Source of the DNA: Caldifarciminota bacterium
GTDB lineage: Bacteria > Hydrothermota > Hydrothermia > S141-80
Assembly: GCA_015490255.1 (NCBI GenBank)
Contig: WFYF01000128.1
Location: forward strand, 1-16,393
Direction of reading: 5' to 3'
Length of the DNA: 16,393 nt
The notes under the pieces are model-generated. The model did not search any database. It was not told the DNA's origin and was given only the letters and a program-made list of their open reading frames with translations. Both the position numbers and the translations under genes were made by a program. The stretch's first letter is position 1. Every line of letters starts with the position of its first letter. Below are positions 9,848 to 16,393 of this stretch, piece by piece.

Positions 9848-9855
9848 CCTCCGTT
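9848..9855 (-). promoter_or_regulatory. Ribosome binding site deciding the GTG start at 9840
   Basis: On the minus strand AACGGAGG occupies 9855-9848, seven bases before GTG. An upstream TTG at 9864 in the same frame would place this site inside the coding region. Confidence 0.7.
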
Positions 9856-9888
9856 CCGCGGCAATGATTGAGGCTCTGGCAGGACCTG

Positions 9889-11043
9889 TCAACCCGCCCC
9901 GGGAAGGGCACCCCCATCCAGCACATCTCCATAGACCTCCCGAACGATCCGCCCGCCGAGATACCGGTCCGGCGGCAGATCCGTCTGGAAAATGACCCCC
10001 TGCAGGCCGTCGGCAAGGAGGATGTCCAGGGCCTGAAGGGCACCTGCCGTGGTGGTGGCCTGAATGGCGGTGAGGCGATGGCCGCCGAACACCCGGGGTG
10101 TGGCCTCCACCAGCCGGTCCAGCTGTCGCAGGGTCCCCCGGCGGTCTTTCCCGAGCACCGCCGCATAGGCTACCACCCAGTCTTCTTCCACCACCGGAAT
10201 GTGGTTCACAAGATGCTCGTGAAGGGCCTGGATGCGGGCTTCGTCCGAAAGGTCTTCCGGCAGTCCGGAGAGGAACGTCCGAACCCACCGGAAATGACCG
10301 GGCCACCGGAGGGTTTTGTAGTCCAGCCGCGCCACCTTCCCCTCAAAAAACTCCGGCGTGCTGGCCGCCCCGCCCGAGGTGAGATCCGCTTCCAGCGTTT
10401 TCCCGTTGAGCACGAGGGTTTCGGGCTCGGAAAGGGCGGGCAGAAGGGTGCGCCTGCCTTCCCGGATCACCACGGAGGGTTTCACATATTCCACCGCCAC
10501 CCCCATGCTGCTCCAGGTGATGGCGTAGAAGTGGGGAGAAGATACCCGGGGGGTGAGGGCCCCCACCCGCATCCGCACGTCCGCGGGATGCACGCCGAAA
10601 CGGGCTTCAAACACAGATGCCAGGTGCACGGCCAGCACGTTGATGAACCCCGGGGCCAGGCCCGCCTGGAGAACGAACCCCACGGGCACCTCCCCGGCCT
10701 CCCGGACCATGCGGGTGATGGACTCGGTGGCCTGGATGTGTTCGGTGAGGTTGATGTAATGGGTTTTTGTCCGGAGGGCCGCTTCCGCCATCCGGTCTGC
10801 CTCTTTCCCGGGCAGGCAGTCCACCAGCACCGTCGCATCCGAAAGAAGTTTCAGAAAATCCTCAGCCAGCCCCTCTTCCGGAAGGACATAGGCCTCACCT
10901 TCCACCAGGGCGGCCACCTCCCGGGCCCGCTCCAGATCCATATCCCCCACAAAAATCTCCGCCTCGGGGAAGAAATACCGCCCCAGCAGGGCCGTGGACC
11001 GTCCGATGTTCCCGGCACCGGCGATCACCAGTTTCAGACTCAC
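9889..11043 (-). CDS. Saccharopine dehydrogenase-family oxidoreductase
   Basis: A 384-residue NAD(P)-dependent enzyme of the Lys9/saccharopine reductase family, which in known members makes or splits saccharopine in lysine metabolism. It has an N-terminal Rossmann fold with GAGNIG (9-14) and acidic D34/D36 after the second strand. Next come YINLTEHI, the conserved QAGLAPGF (about 126-133), LTSGGAASTPEFF and DYKTLRWPGH (241-250), the family's substrate-domain signature. A GTG start at 11043 is supported by AGGAGG upstream. No other lysine genes are nearby, so the exact substrate is open; other family members act on carboxynorspermidine or related imines. Cytoplasmic. It begins after a GC hairpin and ends 48 nt before the next gene. 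Confidence 0.8.
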   Translation of the reverse strand: MSLKLVIAGAGNIGRSTALLGRYFFPEAEIFVGDMDLERAREVAALVEGEAYVLPEEGLAEDFLKLLSDATVLVDCLPGKEADRMAEAALRTKTHYINLTEHIQATESITRMVREAGEVPVGFVLQAGLAPGFINVLAVHLASVFEARFGVHPADVRMRVGALTPRVSSPHFYAITWSSMGVAVEYVKPSVVIREGRRTLLPALSEPETLVLNGKTLEADLTSGGAASTPEFFEGKVARLDYKTLRWPGHFRWVRTFLSGLPEDLSDEARIQALHEHLVNHIPVVEEDWVVAYAAVLGKDRRGTLRQLDRLVEATPRVFGGHRLTAIQATTTAGALQALDILLADGLQGVIFQTDLPPDRYLGGRIVREVYGDVLDGGALPGAG

Positions 11044-11074
11044 GCTGAACCTCCTGTGGTCTTGGCGAAACAGA

Positions 11075-11100
11075 GGGCCGCGGGGATCTCCCCGCGGCCC
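11075..11100 (-). terminator. GC-rich hairpin between two genes of the train
   Basis: GGGCCGCGGGG (11075-11085) pairs with CCCCGCGGCCC (11090-11100) around a four-base loop. On minus, the direction of the genes, it is followed by TCTGTTTCG, a poor T-tract. It starts seven bases past the stop of the 128-residue gene. It may act as a partial terminator or RNA-stabilising stem before the saccharopine dehydrogenase gene. On plus the following bases include CTCTTTTTCTTT, about ten bases on, but no plus-strand gene ends here. Confidence 0.55.
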
Positions 11101-11106
11101 GGGTGC

Positions 11107-11493
11107 TCACTCTTTTTCTTTCTGGATAAAAATCGGCTCTTTGCCGTGGAGAATTCCCTTCACATAGACGGCGTGCATCTCCGGATAGAGTTCGCCCTCC
11201 ACGGTCACCTCTCTCCGGTTCACCTTCCGCAGAACCTCCGGCGGCACGTTGATCAGGAAGAAGAAACCCTTGCCGTCCACATACAGCCCCAGGAGTTCAT
11301 AGTGGTGCTCCGGGTCCGGCTTGTGGGTGCACACCATCCCGTGCACCCCGCACACCGCCCCGCTCACCACCCCCGTGAGGGTGACCGTTTCCGCCTTCAC
11401 GCCCTGCATATGCTCCTGCTCGTGCGCATGGTCCTCTCCGGCGAACCCGACCGCCGGAGCCAGGGCCAGCGCAACCAGGATCAGTGCACGCAT
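11107..11493 (-). CDS. Small secreted Cys/His-rich protein, possible metal binder
   Basis: 128 residues, family not recognised. The N-terminal signal peptide MRALILVALALAPAVGFAG has a probable cut near residue 18-19. A His/Glu-rich segment follows (EDHAHEQEHMQG, 20-31). Then comes a compact strand-rich domain starting VTLTGVVSGAV, with C48-x2-H51-x3-C55-x-H57 and H63-H64, a ligand set suited to zinc, copper or iron. Later strands are YELLGLYVDGKGFFFLINV and REVTVEGELYPEMHAVYVKGI, giving an overall OB-fold-like look similar to nucleic-acid-unrelated periplasmic OB proteins. There is no CxxCH, so it is not a c-type cytochrome. ATG with GGGAGGTG upstream is a firm start. It follows the ferredoxin-NADP reductase gene by 33 nt. 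Confidence 0.68.
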   Translation of the reverse strand: MRALILVALALAPAVGFAGEDHAHEQEHMQGVKAETVTLTGVVSGAVCGVHGMVCTHKPDPEHHYELLGLYVDGKGFFFLINVPPEVLRKVNRREVTVEGELYPEMHAVYVKGILHGKEPIFIQKEKE

Positions 11494-11526
11494 ATCCCAC
11501 CTCCCTGGTTCAGCTCCCCCTGAGGG

Positions 11527-12534
11527 TCAGGACTTGGCCGCCGCCTGGGCCAGGTTTGACGAGTGGCCCGGGAAGAGTTTGGCCGTGGGGTCCACGTGAA
11601 TCTTGGCCACGTTCACGGCCAGGGCCGCCTGGGCAAACCCCAGCACCAGCAGCTTCAGGTTTCCGATCCCCTCCACATACACCACGTCCCCGGCCGCAAA
11701 CACGCCGGGAATGCTGGTTTCCATCCGGCAGTTGACCTTGATGTTCCGGCCTTCCAGCTCCAGCCCCCAGTCCGCGATGGGTCCCAGGTTGGCCCTGTAT
11801 CCCAGGGCCAGAATCACCGCGTCCACCGGAAGGGTGTCCTCCTCCTGGGTCTGATTGTGAAAGATCACGGCTTCCACCGGCTTCTCCCCATCCCCCCGAA
11901 CTTCCTTGAGTTCGTGGTGGAGGCGCACGTTCACAGGAGAGGCAAAGAGTTCCTTCACACTGGATTCATGAGCCCGGAACCGATCCCGACGGTGGATCAG
12001 GGTCACGGATTTCGCCACCCCCACCAGCATCAGGGCAAAGTCCACCGCCGAATCGCCTCCTCCCACCACCAGAACCCGTTTGTCCTTGAACGTCATGGGA
12101 TCCCGGACGAAATAGAAAACCCCCTTGCCCTCATATTCTTTCACCCCGGGCCGATCCAGGGTGTTGGGGGTGAACTGGCCGATTCCGGCTGTGATCAGCA
12201 CGCTCCGGGTCCGGTATTCCCCTTTCGGCGTGGTCACGGTGAAGGTTCCGTCGTCGTGACGGATAAGGTTCTGCGCGGGTTCCTCGGTCCGGATCTCCTG
12301 ATCATAGCGCCGGGCCTGTTCCAGGAGGTTGGCCACCAGGTCTTTCGCCATGATTTTGGGGAACCCGGCCACGTCGTAGATGTATTTGCTGGGGTAAAGC
12401 ACGGTGAGCTGTCCGCCTACTTCGGGCAGGGCCTCCAGCACGGTGGCCTTCATTCCACGGAAACCGGCATAGAAGGCGCCGAAGAGCCCCACAGGGCCGC
12501 CGCCCACAATCACCATATCCCGAACTTCACTCAT
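11527..12534 (-). CDS. Thioredoxin-reductase-like ferredoxin-NADP(+) reductase (type 2)
   Basis: A 335-residue flavoprotein that moves electrons between NADPH and ferredoxin (or flavodoxin) in the cytoplasm. It has an FAD dinucleotide fold at the start (VIVGGGPVGLFGA, 9-20) and a second nucleotide fold VLVVGGGDSAVD (about 154-165). HRRDRFRAHE follows, whose HRR suits NADPH, and the FAD-closing motif is TSIPGVFAAGDV. The redox CxxC of true thioredoxin reductases is replaced by the VFYFVRDP region just before the second fold. Together with the C-terminal extension (KLFPGHSSNLAQAAAKS), this points to the YumC-type FNR. ATG overlaps the topA stop as ATGA, so translation is coupled. Confidence 0.88.
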   Translation of the reverse strand: MSEVRDMVIVGGGPVGLFGAFYAGFRGMKATVLEALPEVGGQLTVLYPSKYIYDVAGFPKIMAKDLVANLLEQARRYDQEIRTEEPAQNLIRHDDGTFTVTTPKGEYRTRSVLITAGIGQFTPNTLDRPGVKEYEGKGVFYFVRDPMTFKDKRVLVVGGGDSAVDFALMLVGVAKSVTLIHRRDRFRAHESSVKELFASPVNVRLHHELKEVRGDGEKPVEAVIFHNQTQEEDTLPVDAVILALGYRANLGPIADWGLELEGRNIKVNCRMETSIPGVFAAGDVVYVEGIGNLKLLVLGFAQAALAVNVAKIHVDPTAKLFPGHSSNLAQAAAKS

Positions 12535-14621
12535 CCCTGGGCCTCCTGTTTTGTCTTCGCAAGTTCACACCGGGGGCAGAAGGTTTTGCGTCCATACCGG
12601 AAGAGGGCCGGATAGCCGCACACCTCGCAGGCCTGAGAGGTGGGTGTCCCCCGGGTGGTATAGGTGCAGTCCGGATACCGGCTGCATCCCCAGAAGGTGC
12701 GCCCCCCTTTCCGGGCTCGCCGTTTAACCAGTTCCCCTTCGCCGCAGGCCGGACACGGCAGTCCGGAGGTGATGTTCCGGGAATAGGTGCATTCCGGATA
12801 GCGGGAGCAGGCGATGAAACGGCCGTATTTCCCCCACCGAATCACCAGGGGGGCACCGCATTTCGGGCAGGTTTCATCGGTTTGTTCGGTGAGGCTGTCC
12901 CGCATCTCGTCCAGGTTTGCCATCACCCGGGAAAGGGTTTTCTCAAAATCTTTATAGAACGCCGCAAGCAGGGCTTTGCGATCTTCTTCTCCCGATTCAA
13001 TCCGGTCCAGCGCCTCCTCCATCCGGGCGGTGAAGGAGGTCTCAAAGAGGTCCGGGAACCGGGGGATGAGGAGTTTATAAACGGTCATGCCCAGGTCGGT
13101 GGGCTTCAGCGCCCGCCCCATCCGCTCCACATAGCCCCGGGCGAAGAGGGTCTGGATGGTGGGGGCATAGGTGGACGGCCGGCCGATGCCCAGGCGTTCC
13201 AGGGTCTGGACCAGGGTGGCCTCGGTATAGCGGGGCGGCGGCTGGGTGGTCCGCTCCAGAACCTCCACGGACACGATCCGCACGGCTTCGCCTTCGGAAA
13301 GTTCCGGAAGTTCGGCGGTTTCGGGTGGATCGCCATAGATCCGGTAAAACCCGTCAAAGGTGAGTTTCTGGGCCGATGCCACAAAGATCGCCTCCCCGTC
13401 CCCCAGGACTGCCTCGGTCTTTTCCACCTCGGCGGGTTTCATCTGGCTGGCCACCGCCCGCCTCCAGATGAGTTCATACAGGCGAGCGGCATCCGCTTCC
13501 AGATCCCCCTTCACCGCATCCGGTGTGAGTTCCACCCGGGTGGGCCGGATGGCCTCGTGAGCGCCCTGCACGGCCGGGCCCCGGTCCTGATATTGCCGGG
13601 GTCGGGATGGAAGGTATTCGGGACCGGCGTGTTCTTTGATCCACCGCCGGATGGCTTTCACGGCTTTGTCCGAAAGACGCACCGAATCCGTGCGCATATA
13701 GGTGATGAGCCCCTGGGTTTTGCCGCCCACCTCCACCCCCTCATACAGGCGCTGGGCGATCTGCATGGTGCGGGCGGCGGAAAACCGCAGGCGGTTGGCC
13801 GCATCCTGCTGGAGGGTGGAGGTTTTGAAGGGCGGGGGTGGGGAAACCTTCCGGGTTTTCCGGGTGATCTCCTGCACCTGGAGGGTCTTTCCTGCAAGAC
13901 GTTCGGCCAGGGCGTCGGCCTCCGCTTTTTCAAGCTGCAGGTTCTGGCCGGAAGGTTTCTTTTTCCCGAGGCCCCGCAGAAAGGCCTCAAAGGTGCGTCC
14001 GTCTTTCTCCAGGACCACCCGGAGGACATAATAGGTCCGGGGTTTGAAGGCCTGGATTTCCTCTTCCCGCTCGCACAGCAGGCGGAGGGCCACCGTCTGG
14101 ACCCTGCCCGCCGAAAGGTTGGTCTGACGGAGCACCCGCCACAGCACCGGGCTGACCTTATAGCCCACGATGCGGTCCAGAATCCTGCGGGCCTGCTGGG
14201 CTTCCACCTTCCGGAGGTCCAGGTCCTGAGGAGACGCGAGGGCCTCCTTCACCGCCTCGGGGGTGATCTCAAAGAAAAGCACCCGGTGCAGGGGCTTGTC
14301 CGGTGCCTTTTTCCGGATTTCTTCGGCGATGTGGAAGGCGATGGCCTCTCCTTCCCGGTCCGGATCGGTTCCCAGATAGACTTCCTCCGCCTCCTGCGCC
14401 GCCTTTTTCAGGGCGTCCAGGACTTTTTTCTTCCCCTTCAGCACCCGGTAGGTGGGCTCAAAGGTCTCCAGATCCACACCAAAATCGCTTTTGGGGAGGT
14501 CCTTGACGTGACCCATGGAGGCCAGGACCTCCACCCCCTTGAGATAGCGTTTCAGGGTCCGCGCCTTGGTGGGGGACTCAACGATCAGAAGCTTCTTCGT
14601 TCGCTTTTTCGTCTTTCCCAT
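12531..14621 (-). CDS. topA: DNA topoisomerase I (type IA)
   Basis: A 696-residue enzyme that relaxes negative supercoils by cutting one strand. The TOPRIM domain has LLIVESPTKA (11-20, catalytic E15) and GTDPDREGEA (84-93, D86/D88/E90). The catalytic tyrosine is Y308 in GLITYMRTDSVR, and the RLGIGRPSTYAPTIQTL motif follows (476-492). Three four-cysteine zinc ribbons end the protein: C585/C588/C605/C611, C623/C626/C646/C652 and C665/C668/C682/C685. ATG at 14621 gives the standard MGKTKK-type start. A longer version beginning at 14660 adds a non-conserved tail and is less likely. The start lies inside the end of ftsK (37-nt overlap), and the end overlaps the FNR gene by 4 nt. Confidence 0.96.
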   Translation of the reverse strand: MGKTKKRTKKLLIVESPTKARTLKRYLKGVEVLASMGHVKDLPKSDFGVDLETFEPTYRVLKGKKKVLDALKKAAQEAEEVYLGTDPDREGEAIAFHIAEEIRKKAPDKPLHRVLFFEITPEAVKEALASPQDLDLRKVEAQQARRILDRIVGYKVSPVLWRVLRQTNLSAGRVQTVALRLLCEREEEIQAFKPRTYYVLRVVLEKDGRTFEAFLRGLGKKKPSGQNLQLEKAEADALAERLAGKTLQVQEITRKTRKVSPPPPFKTSTLQQDAANRLRFSAARTMQIAQRLYEGVEVGGKTQGLITYMRTDSVRLSDKAVKAIRRWIKEHAGPEYLPSRPRQYQDRGPAVQGAHEAIRPTRVELTPDAVKGDLEADAARLYELIWRRAVASQMKPAEVEKTEAVLGDGEAIFVASAQKLTFDGFYRIYGDPPETAELPELSEGEAVRIVSVEVLERTTQPPPRYTEATLVQTLERLGIGRPSTYAPTIQTLFARGYVERMGRALKPTDLGMTVYKLLIPRFPDLFETSFTARMEEALDRIESGEEDRKALLAAFYKDFEKTLSRVMANLDEMRDSLTEQTDETCPKCGAPLVIRWGKYGRFIACSRYPECTYSRNITSGLPCPACGEGELVKRRARKGGRTFWGCSRYPDCTYTTRGTPTSQACEVCGYPALFRYGRKTFCPRCELAKTKQEAQG

Positions 14622-16393
14622 CGCTCCATTGCCTCGTGGTCTTTCACCCGGAGCCGCCATCCGCCCCCCCGTTTTCCTCGCGGGGGCATCAGGATGCCCA
14701 CCCGTTTCATCTCGGCGAACAGTTCCCGGACCAGCCCTGCGGGAACGCCGAGAAGGTCCGCCGCCTCCTCTTCCGAGATCCGCTTGCGGTTGCTTTCGGC
14801 AAACCCCACCACCTGCTGCACCATCACCCGGGTTTCGTCTTCGGAAAGGTCCCGCAGACGGACGTGCTGGAGGGGCGCGGCTTCCAGCTCGGGGATGGGC
14901 ATGTAATAATGCTTCCGGATCTCCCGGACCACTTCCATGGCCTTCTGGGTGTTCACACCCGAATGATCCTGAATCAGGCGCACCAGGTGATAGACCCGTT
15001 CTTCTGTCCCGGGTTCGTCATCCCGGATGAAGGCGATGTAGTGTCCATCTTCCAGAACAGCCCGGATAAAGGTCTCCACATTCGGAAAAGAGGGGAGGCG
15101 CTGGAGGAGATGCCGCCGGAGATACTGCTCAATCAGGGTGTGGGCCACCTTGCGGGTCTCTTCCTCGGAGATATAGGGACCGTGGAGGCGCATGGGCTCT
15201 GCCTCGCCGGGCGGGATAAACAGCATGTCGCCCTTCCCCAGAAGTTTTTCCGCCCCCTGCTGGTCCAGAATGGTCCGGGAATCCACCCGGGAGGCCACCT
15301 TGAAAGCGATCCGGACGGGGAAGTTGGCCTTGATGGTTCCGGTGATCACGTCCACCGAGGGACGCTGGGTGGCCACCACCAGATGGATGCCCACCGCCCG
15401 GGCCATCTGGGCCAGGCGGGCCAGAGGTTCTTCCACCTCTTTCCGGTCCGCAGTCAGGATGATGTCCGCAAATTCGTCAATCACGATCACGATATAGGGC
15501 ATGGGCCGTTCGCCTGTCTTTTCGGCCCACCGGTTGTAGGATCGGATGTCCCGGCGACCTGCCCGGGCCAGCAGGTTATACCGGAACTCCATCCACTTCA
15601 CCGCCTTCTGCAGGGCCTCCACTGCGGCTTCGCTCTCCTTGATCACGGGCATGAGGAGGTGGGGAATGCCCTCATAAAAGGAGAGTTCCACCCGCTTGGG
15701 ATCCACCAGAAGAAACCGGACCTGGTCCGGGCCCACCCGGAGAAGGATGCTGGTGATCATGGTGTTGATGGCCACGGACTTTCCGGAACCCGTGGCACCG
15801 GCGATGAGCAGGTGGGGCATGCCCGCAAGGTCTCCGAACATGGGAAACCCCGCAGGGTCCACCCCGAGGGCAAAGGCAAGGGGAGAAGGCATTCTGCGGA
15901 ACTGTGGACGATCCACCAGCTCTTTGAGATGGACAGTCCGCCGCTTGGGGGAGGGGACCTCAATCCCCACAAGCCCCCGGTTGGGCAACGGGGCCACCAC
16001 CCGGATCTGACTGCTTTTGAGCCGCAGGGCCAGGTCGTCCGCCAGCTGGGTGATCCGGGAGATTTTCACCCCCGGCGCCGGGGCGTATTCATAGCGGGTC
16101 ACCACCGGTCCCGGGTTGAAGTTCACCACCTTCCCGGAGATGCCGAACTCCTCCAGCACCTCCTCCAGCTGTCGGGCCTGCTCTTCATACACCTCGCGGG
16201 GAACTTCCTCTGCGGGGACCGGATCGGAAAGGAGGGAAACCAGCGCCTCGCTTTTGGGATAGACCAGGGGGGTGTGCACCTCTTTCAGGCGATGGGATGA
16301 AGGGGCACTGGATGGGGACGGCGCCGGGACAGCGAACGACGGTCCCTCTCCTCCCTGGGTTTCCTGCAAATCCGGATCCGCATGGTTTCCAGA
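14585..16393 (-). CDS. ftsK: FtsK/SpoIIIE-type DNA translocase (N-terminus outside window)
   Basis: A double-stranded DNA pump that clears chromosome ends at the division septum. The frame is open to the right edge, so the N-terminus (normally four membrane helices) lies beyond it; 602 residues are visible. A Pro/Ser-rich linker is followed by the alpha domain (about YEEQARQLEEVLEEFGISGKVVNFNPGPVVTRYEY) and then the RecA-like motor. Walker A is GATGSGKS (15799-15776), Walker B is YIVIVIDEFAD, with VVATQRPSVDVITG and FKVASRVDSRTILDQQGAEKLLGKGDML after it. The C-terminal tail is atypical: about 75 extra residues after the motor, then a helix-turn-helix-like stretch (RISEEEAADLLGVPAGLVRELFAEMKRVGIL) in place of a recognisable FtsK gamma signature, and a basic end. 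A TTG at 16369 is an internal Leu codon, not the start. Confidence 0.92.
   Translation of the reverse strand, partial: SGNHADPDLQETQGGEGPSFAVPAPSPSSAPSSHRLKEVHTPLVYPKSEALVSLLSDPVPAEEVPREVYEEQARQLEEVLEEFGISGKVVNFNPGPVVTRYEYAPAPGVKISRITQLADDLALRLKSSQIRVVAPLPNRGLVGIEVPSPKRRTVHLKELVDRPQFRRMPSPLAFALGVDPAGFPMFGDLAGMPHLLIAGATGSGKSVAINTMITSILLRVGPDQVRFLLVDPKRVELSFYEGIPHLLMPVIKESEAAVEALQKAVKWMEFRYNLLARAGRRDIRSYNRWAEKTGERPMPYIVIVIDEFADIILTADRKEVEEPLARLAQMARAVGIHLVVATQRPSVDVITGTIKANFPVRIAFKVASRVDSRTILDQQGAEKLLGKGDMLFIPPGEAEPMRLHGPYISEEETRKVAHTLIEQYLRRHLLQRLPSFPNVETFIRAVLEDGHYIAFIRDDEPGTEERVYHLVRLIQDHSGVNTQKAMEVVREIRKHYYMPIPELEAAPLQHVRLRDLSEDETRVMVQQVVGFAESNRKRISEEEAADLLGVPAGLVRELFAEMKRVGILMPPRGKRGGGWRLRVKDHEAMERWERRKSERRSF

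Noticed and set aside
9868..11523. 551-codon open frame on plus opposite the saccharopine dehydrogenase and small secreted protein
   Set aside because: It crosses two minus-strand genes and the hairpin between them, and the translation is low in recognisable structure.
12882..14906. 674-codon open frame on plus opposite topA and ftsK
   Set aside because: Composition is dominated by Gly, Phe, His and Pro with no motif, while the minus-strand frames encode intact TopA and FtsK.
14636..16300. 554-codon open frame on plus opposite ftsK
   Set aside because: Shadow of the FtsK reading frame; no protein family features.

Overview
The window is 16.4 kb of GC-rich (roughly 60%, judged by eye), densely packed bacterial chromosome. 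It carries 13 protein genes, one tRNA-Arg and one 0.5-kb structured non-coding gap. A LolD lipoprotein-export ATPase and two predicted envelope proteins (a beta-strand-rich exported protein and an exported TPR protein) point to a diderm (Gram-negative-type) bacterium. Strong GGAGG-type ribosome sites, Arg/Glu-rich proteins and an Aquifex-like ATP sulfurylase-APS kinase fusion would fit a thermophile. This is inference; I cannot name the species. I see no phage, transposase, CRISPR or defence genes, so the region reads as core genome.

Layout. (1) Positions 2-2375, plus strand: the 3' part of lolD, then a fused sulfate adenylyltransferase/adenylylsulfate kinase. (2) Positions 2368-4097, minus strand: a DASS/SLC13-type anion permease whose stop overlaps the start of a small Usp-like protein. 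The small gene runs convergently into the end of the sulfate-activation gene. Together these could form a sulfate import and activation locus (inference from neighbourhood). (3) Positions 4098-5490: a divergent promoter region and a GT1-type glycosyltransferase on plus. (4) Positions 5491-6014: about 520 bp without a credible gene, holding several inverted repeats including a perfect 34-bp palindrome, then a clear promoter and tRNA-Arg(ACG) on plus. (5) Positions 6094-16393, minus strand: one long gene train, in transcription order ftsK (5' end cut by the window edge), topA, ferredoxin-NADP reductase, a small secreted Cys/His protein, a saccharopine dehydrogenase-family enzyme, a predicted outer-membrane/exported protein, accA, rsgA and an exported TPR protein. 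Four of these junctions overlap by 4-37 nt and the others have gaps of 4-63 nt, so most are probably cotranscribed. A GC-rich hairpin at 11075-11100 may reduce read-through after the small secreted protein.

The train mixes chromosome maintenance (FtsK, TopA), redox (FNR), fatty-acid synthesis (AccA), ribosome maturation (RsgA) and envelope proteins, and I do not see one shared pathway. The parts most worth a second look are the palindrome-rich gap at 5491-5973, the Cys/His secreted protein, the unusual FtsK C-terminus, and the permease with altered SNT motifs coupled to a Usp-like protein.
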